NCBI GenBank assembly: GCA_031270755.1
Contig: JAISWV010000358.1
Span: 1-7,459, forward strand
Direction of reading: 5' to 3'
Source of the DNA: Synergistaceae bacterium
GTDB lineage: Bacteria > Synergistota > Synergistia > Synergistales > Aminobacteriaceae
DNA: 7,459 nt
Part shown: piece by piece, positions 6,801 through 7,459 of the stretch
Position numbering within the stretch: the first letter of the stretch is position 1
Layout of the letters: the number at the start of each line of letters is the position of its first letter
Position numbers and translations under genes: made by a program
Notes under the pieces: generated by a model
Seen by the model: only the letters and a program-made list of their open reading frames with translations
Told to the model about the DNA's origin: nothing
Databases searched by the model: none

Positions 6801-7459
6801 CTGACCGATTCTCTTCGAACGAAGGACGGCCGCGCAATCGGAGAGCACGATTGGCTTTTCTGCGGCTCCATGCCTCCGGCGCTGCCGCATGTCCGCATCG
6901 ACACGCCGGACACGCTTTTGCGCGACCTGGAGGTACTGGTTGCCCCCGACGACGGGCTCTGCGATTCCGAGGAGGCCCTTCGCGTCGACTGGGGCGACCT
7001 GTTCGCGGAGTGGCTGCCCGTCATTCACCTGGACATCGCGCGGGTTGACTCGGGATTGTCCGACCTGGCCCGGGCGTCTTACGCGAAGGCTCTTCCCCAC
7101 GTGGGCCTGTGGGTCGCCGCGTCCGGCCAAGGCGCTCTTTTCAACGGGCGCTTGTCCCACCTTCTGACGGAAGTTCCCCAGCGAGTGGATCTCTTCGCCC
7201 GGAGCCGCGGCTGCAGAGGGCGCGTCGAGTGGTTTGTGTACGAAAACTACGACGCGCGCTACACGGACTTTATGTTGTGGGGACAGGACACAGACCTGAA
7301 ATCCGAGGATGACGCTTTTTTGCGGAAGTGGTTCGAGAGCGGCCACGACTTCACGCTCCCCTTCTCGAAGCCCCGGTTGAAGCTCGCACTGGAAGCCGCG
7401 AGACGTAAGTCCGCGTTCGGCGCTGTTTGCAAAGAAACTATAAAAGAAACTATAAGGGA
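3870..7459 (+). CDS. Giant PAS-PAS-dynamin-like GTPase with a second, degenerate GTPase head (partial, open at window end)
   Basis: The frame opens at ATG 3870 (ATGA overlap with the upstream gene, weak SD GGTGG at 3852) and has no stop through 1196 codons, so the 3' end is missing. PAS-1 (about 15-130) is PAS_3-type: LYHPDD near 63-68, YCGDGLYRWF, then VGVETDI. A coiled coil (130-180) leads to PAS-2 (181-270, VPDLLFHCGADG to GIASDVTEI). The GTPase head follows: G1 GITSSGKS (365-372), G2 threonines 391-392, G3 DTPG (464-467), a non-standard G4 SQID (524-527), and G5 SSK (576-578). Residues about 612-905 are charged and helical, like a dynamin stalk, with a short amphipathic patch near 878-890 as a possible membrane contact. 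Residues about 950-1175 repeat the head's layout without catalytic residues. No signal peptide or membrane helix is seen, so it is cytoplasmic or peripheral. Bacterial dynamins bind and remodel membranes; the PAS pair suggests signal control. Confidence 0.9.
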   Translation, partial: MTEVSGLAFQDESVWQKFLSHTRENVIDVDFRTRRIRCSSQLVSSVKLTPETLPHTLDQWLELYHPDDYPKSLELRRRVFQSEEDAFSLERRLYCGDGLYRWFRMDAVCLRDGEGKIQRLVGVETDIAPQKLDEGKQAEQRALVHDLEERLSLLKEENRRLTARLSQKDLRCDALEKRFSLAAQMLNMVPDLLFHCGADGRPTFCNDAFADALTRNPHLSEWVKTACQGGPGEGHYEDAHGRLRTLEADLRPFARDGTVDGVVGIASDVTEIREMEADMARLRRLLGKKAFVFPENRSENRPEDLSENAPFGDLPSEEAVGKYLGGVVSSLSNALTEKLFPARKSQIENLLRATEGAELEVGVVGITSSGKSAFINAMMGERLLPEETRATTNLVIRCRKGEERAVTVVSRNGERKRVFGVQLTAKWMENLASERLNPANEQEVAFLEWTSPGAALPQGLVLVDTPGLDACDFPEHSEFLLRRLLPTLDIVIYVTSIRNRLKAADLELLEAVLEQDQRVIFLLSQIDLERDDVEGGRVVFSRRQKLSAYVQELRLDIENRFPEGCSLRSSAIVPVSSKLAMAYFYDRQSAAWSASNLGALIDQLAVFRVNLGRYRMEARARRALMLLSRSESDVNLALSSISSKKIEPKANARLEKIRDLRDAQRWVNAEISAVRNEWRRLLDPRYHLERLKREIQSANTVKRIKNRYEKWGGECAELTAQMTARMDRARHSCRDILQRHGIVAGDRALGTLDVRSDLPAFSRYVLQEMQEVRVRGWFEELEFWPKYETLLREEVDQDEMLAGVEELLSSRTRFLNDHLSWWENRMREDYCDPLYDDLEREEVALADIRRVAADSSASRETLSRLLQDVRSAELGIKNSVMNLFLPRTLPEKSDGDFCGGVFEFDEERVFAWKDDDNAEGEPEHGIFAPLLATFHEQDIQSRFLKLDALRFTRRVVLLGLRRHDSLRLLSRLAHDAALTDSLRTKDGRAIGEHDWLFCGSMPPALPHVRIDTPDTLLRDLEVLVAPDDGLCDSEEALRVDWGDLFAEWLPVIHLDIARVDSGLSDLARASYAKALPHVGLWVAASGQGALFNGRLSHLLTEVPQRVDLFARSRGCRGRVEWFVYENYDARYTDFMLWGQDTDLKSEDDAFLRKWFESGHDFTLPFSKPRLKLALEAARRKSAFGAVCKETIKETIR
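4749..4772 (+). repeat. In-frame 12-bp tandem duplication in the linker before the GTPase head
   Basis: Two adjacent 12-mers (CCTGAAAACAGA, TCCGAAAACAGA) match at 10 of 12 positions and encode PENR-SENR (residues 294-301). A further partial echo follows as PEDLSEN. The site is the flexible linker between PAS-2 and the GTPase head, where length changes would be tolerated. Confidence 0.6.
7431..7454 (+). repeat. Exact 12-bp tandem repeat at the window edge, in frame
   Basis: AAAGAAACTATA occurs twice without a gap and encodes KETI-KETI (residues 1188-1195 of the dynamin-like protein). Its AT richness contrasts with the GC-rich coding sequence around it. The array may continue beyond the window. 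Confidence 0.75.

Noticed and set aside
6240..7346. 368-residue minus-strand open frame
   Set aside because: Also antisense to the dynamin-like gene, whose plus frame stays open throughout and keeps structured motifs. No ribosome site or family features are seen.
1..7459. CRISPR array, tRNA, rRNA, insertion sequence or attachment site
   Set aside because: No regularly spaced repeats, no cloverleaf or rRNA-like sequence, no transposase or integrase, and no terminal inverted repeats were found on reading both strands.

Overview
The window is GC-rich, compact DNA from what looks like an anaerobic bacterium with a two-membrane envelope. The anaerobe signal is an ATP-dependent corrinoid-protein activator. 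The envelope signal is a pair of exported proteins, one with an OmpA-like C-terminus. Synergistota or a deltaproteobacterium-like lineage would fit, but this is an inference; no rRNA, tRNA or marker gene is present.

Left part (1-1062). A secreted protein of unknown function (186-698, minus strand, GTG start) is followed on its own strand by a clear intrinsic terminator (8-37). Between it and the next gene lies a short gene that is easy to miss, 922-1062 on the plus strand. It encodes a 46-residue, Leu/Phe-rich, probably membrane-embedded peptide. Its Shine-Dalgarno sequence is almost full length and is folded into a GAAA-capped hairpin. Its last 35 bases overlap the end of the next gene tail to tail.

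Middle part (1028-3018). The minus-strand gene 1028-2731 encodes a [2Fe-2S]/ASKHA reductive activator of corrinoid proteins (RACo/DUF4445 type). No corrinoid protein or methyltransferase lies beside it here. A 5'-to-5' intergenic region of about 290 bp separates it from the rightward operon; it holds two perfect palindromes and two possible sigma-70 promoters.

Right part (3019-7459). A two-gene operon starts at 3019. The first gene encodes an exported protein with a degenerate OmpA-like domain. Its stop overlaps the start of the second (ATGA), a very large gene still open at the window edge after 1196 codons. The large product reads PAS - coiled coil - PAS - dynamin-type GTPase head - long helical stalk - a second region whose motif spacing matches the first head although the nucleotide-binding residues are lost. 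I read it as a sensor-coupled, two-headed bacterial dynamin with one active and one dead head, translationally coupled to a periplasmic partner. This is the most novel system in the window. The working idea, which is inference, is that a cytoplasmic PAS signal controls a membrane-remodelling GTPase while the partner touches the cell wall.
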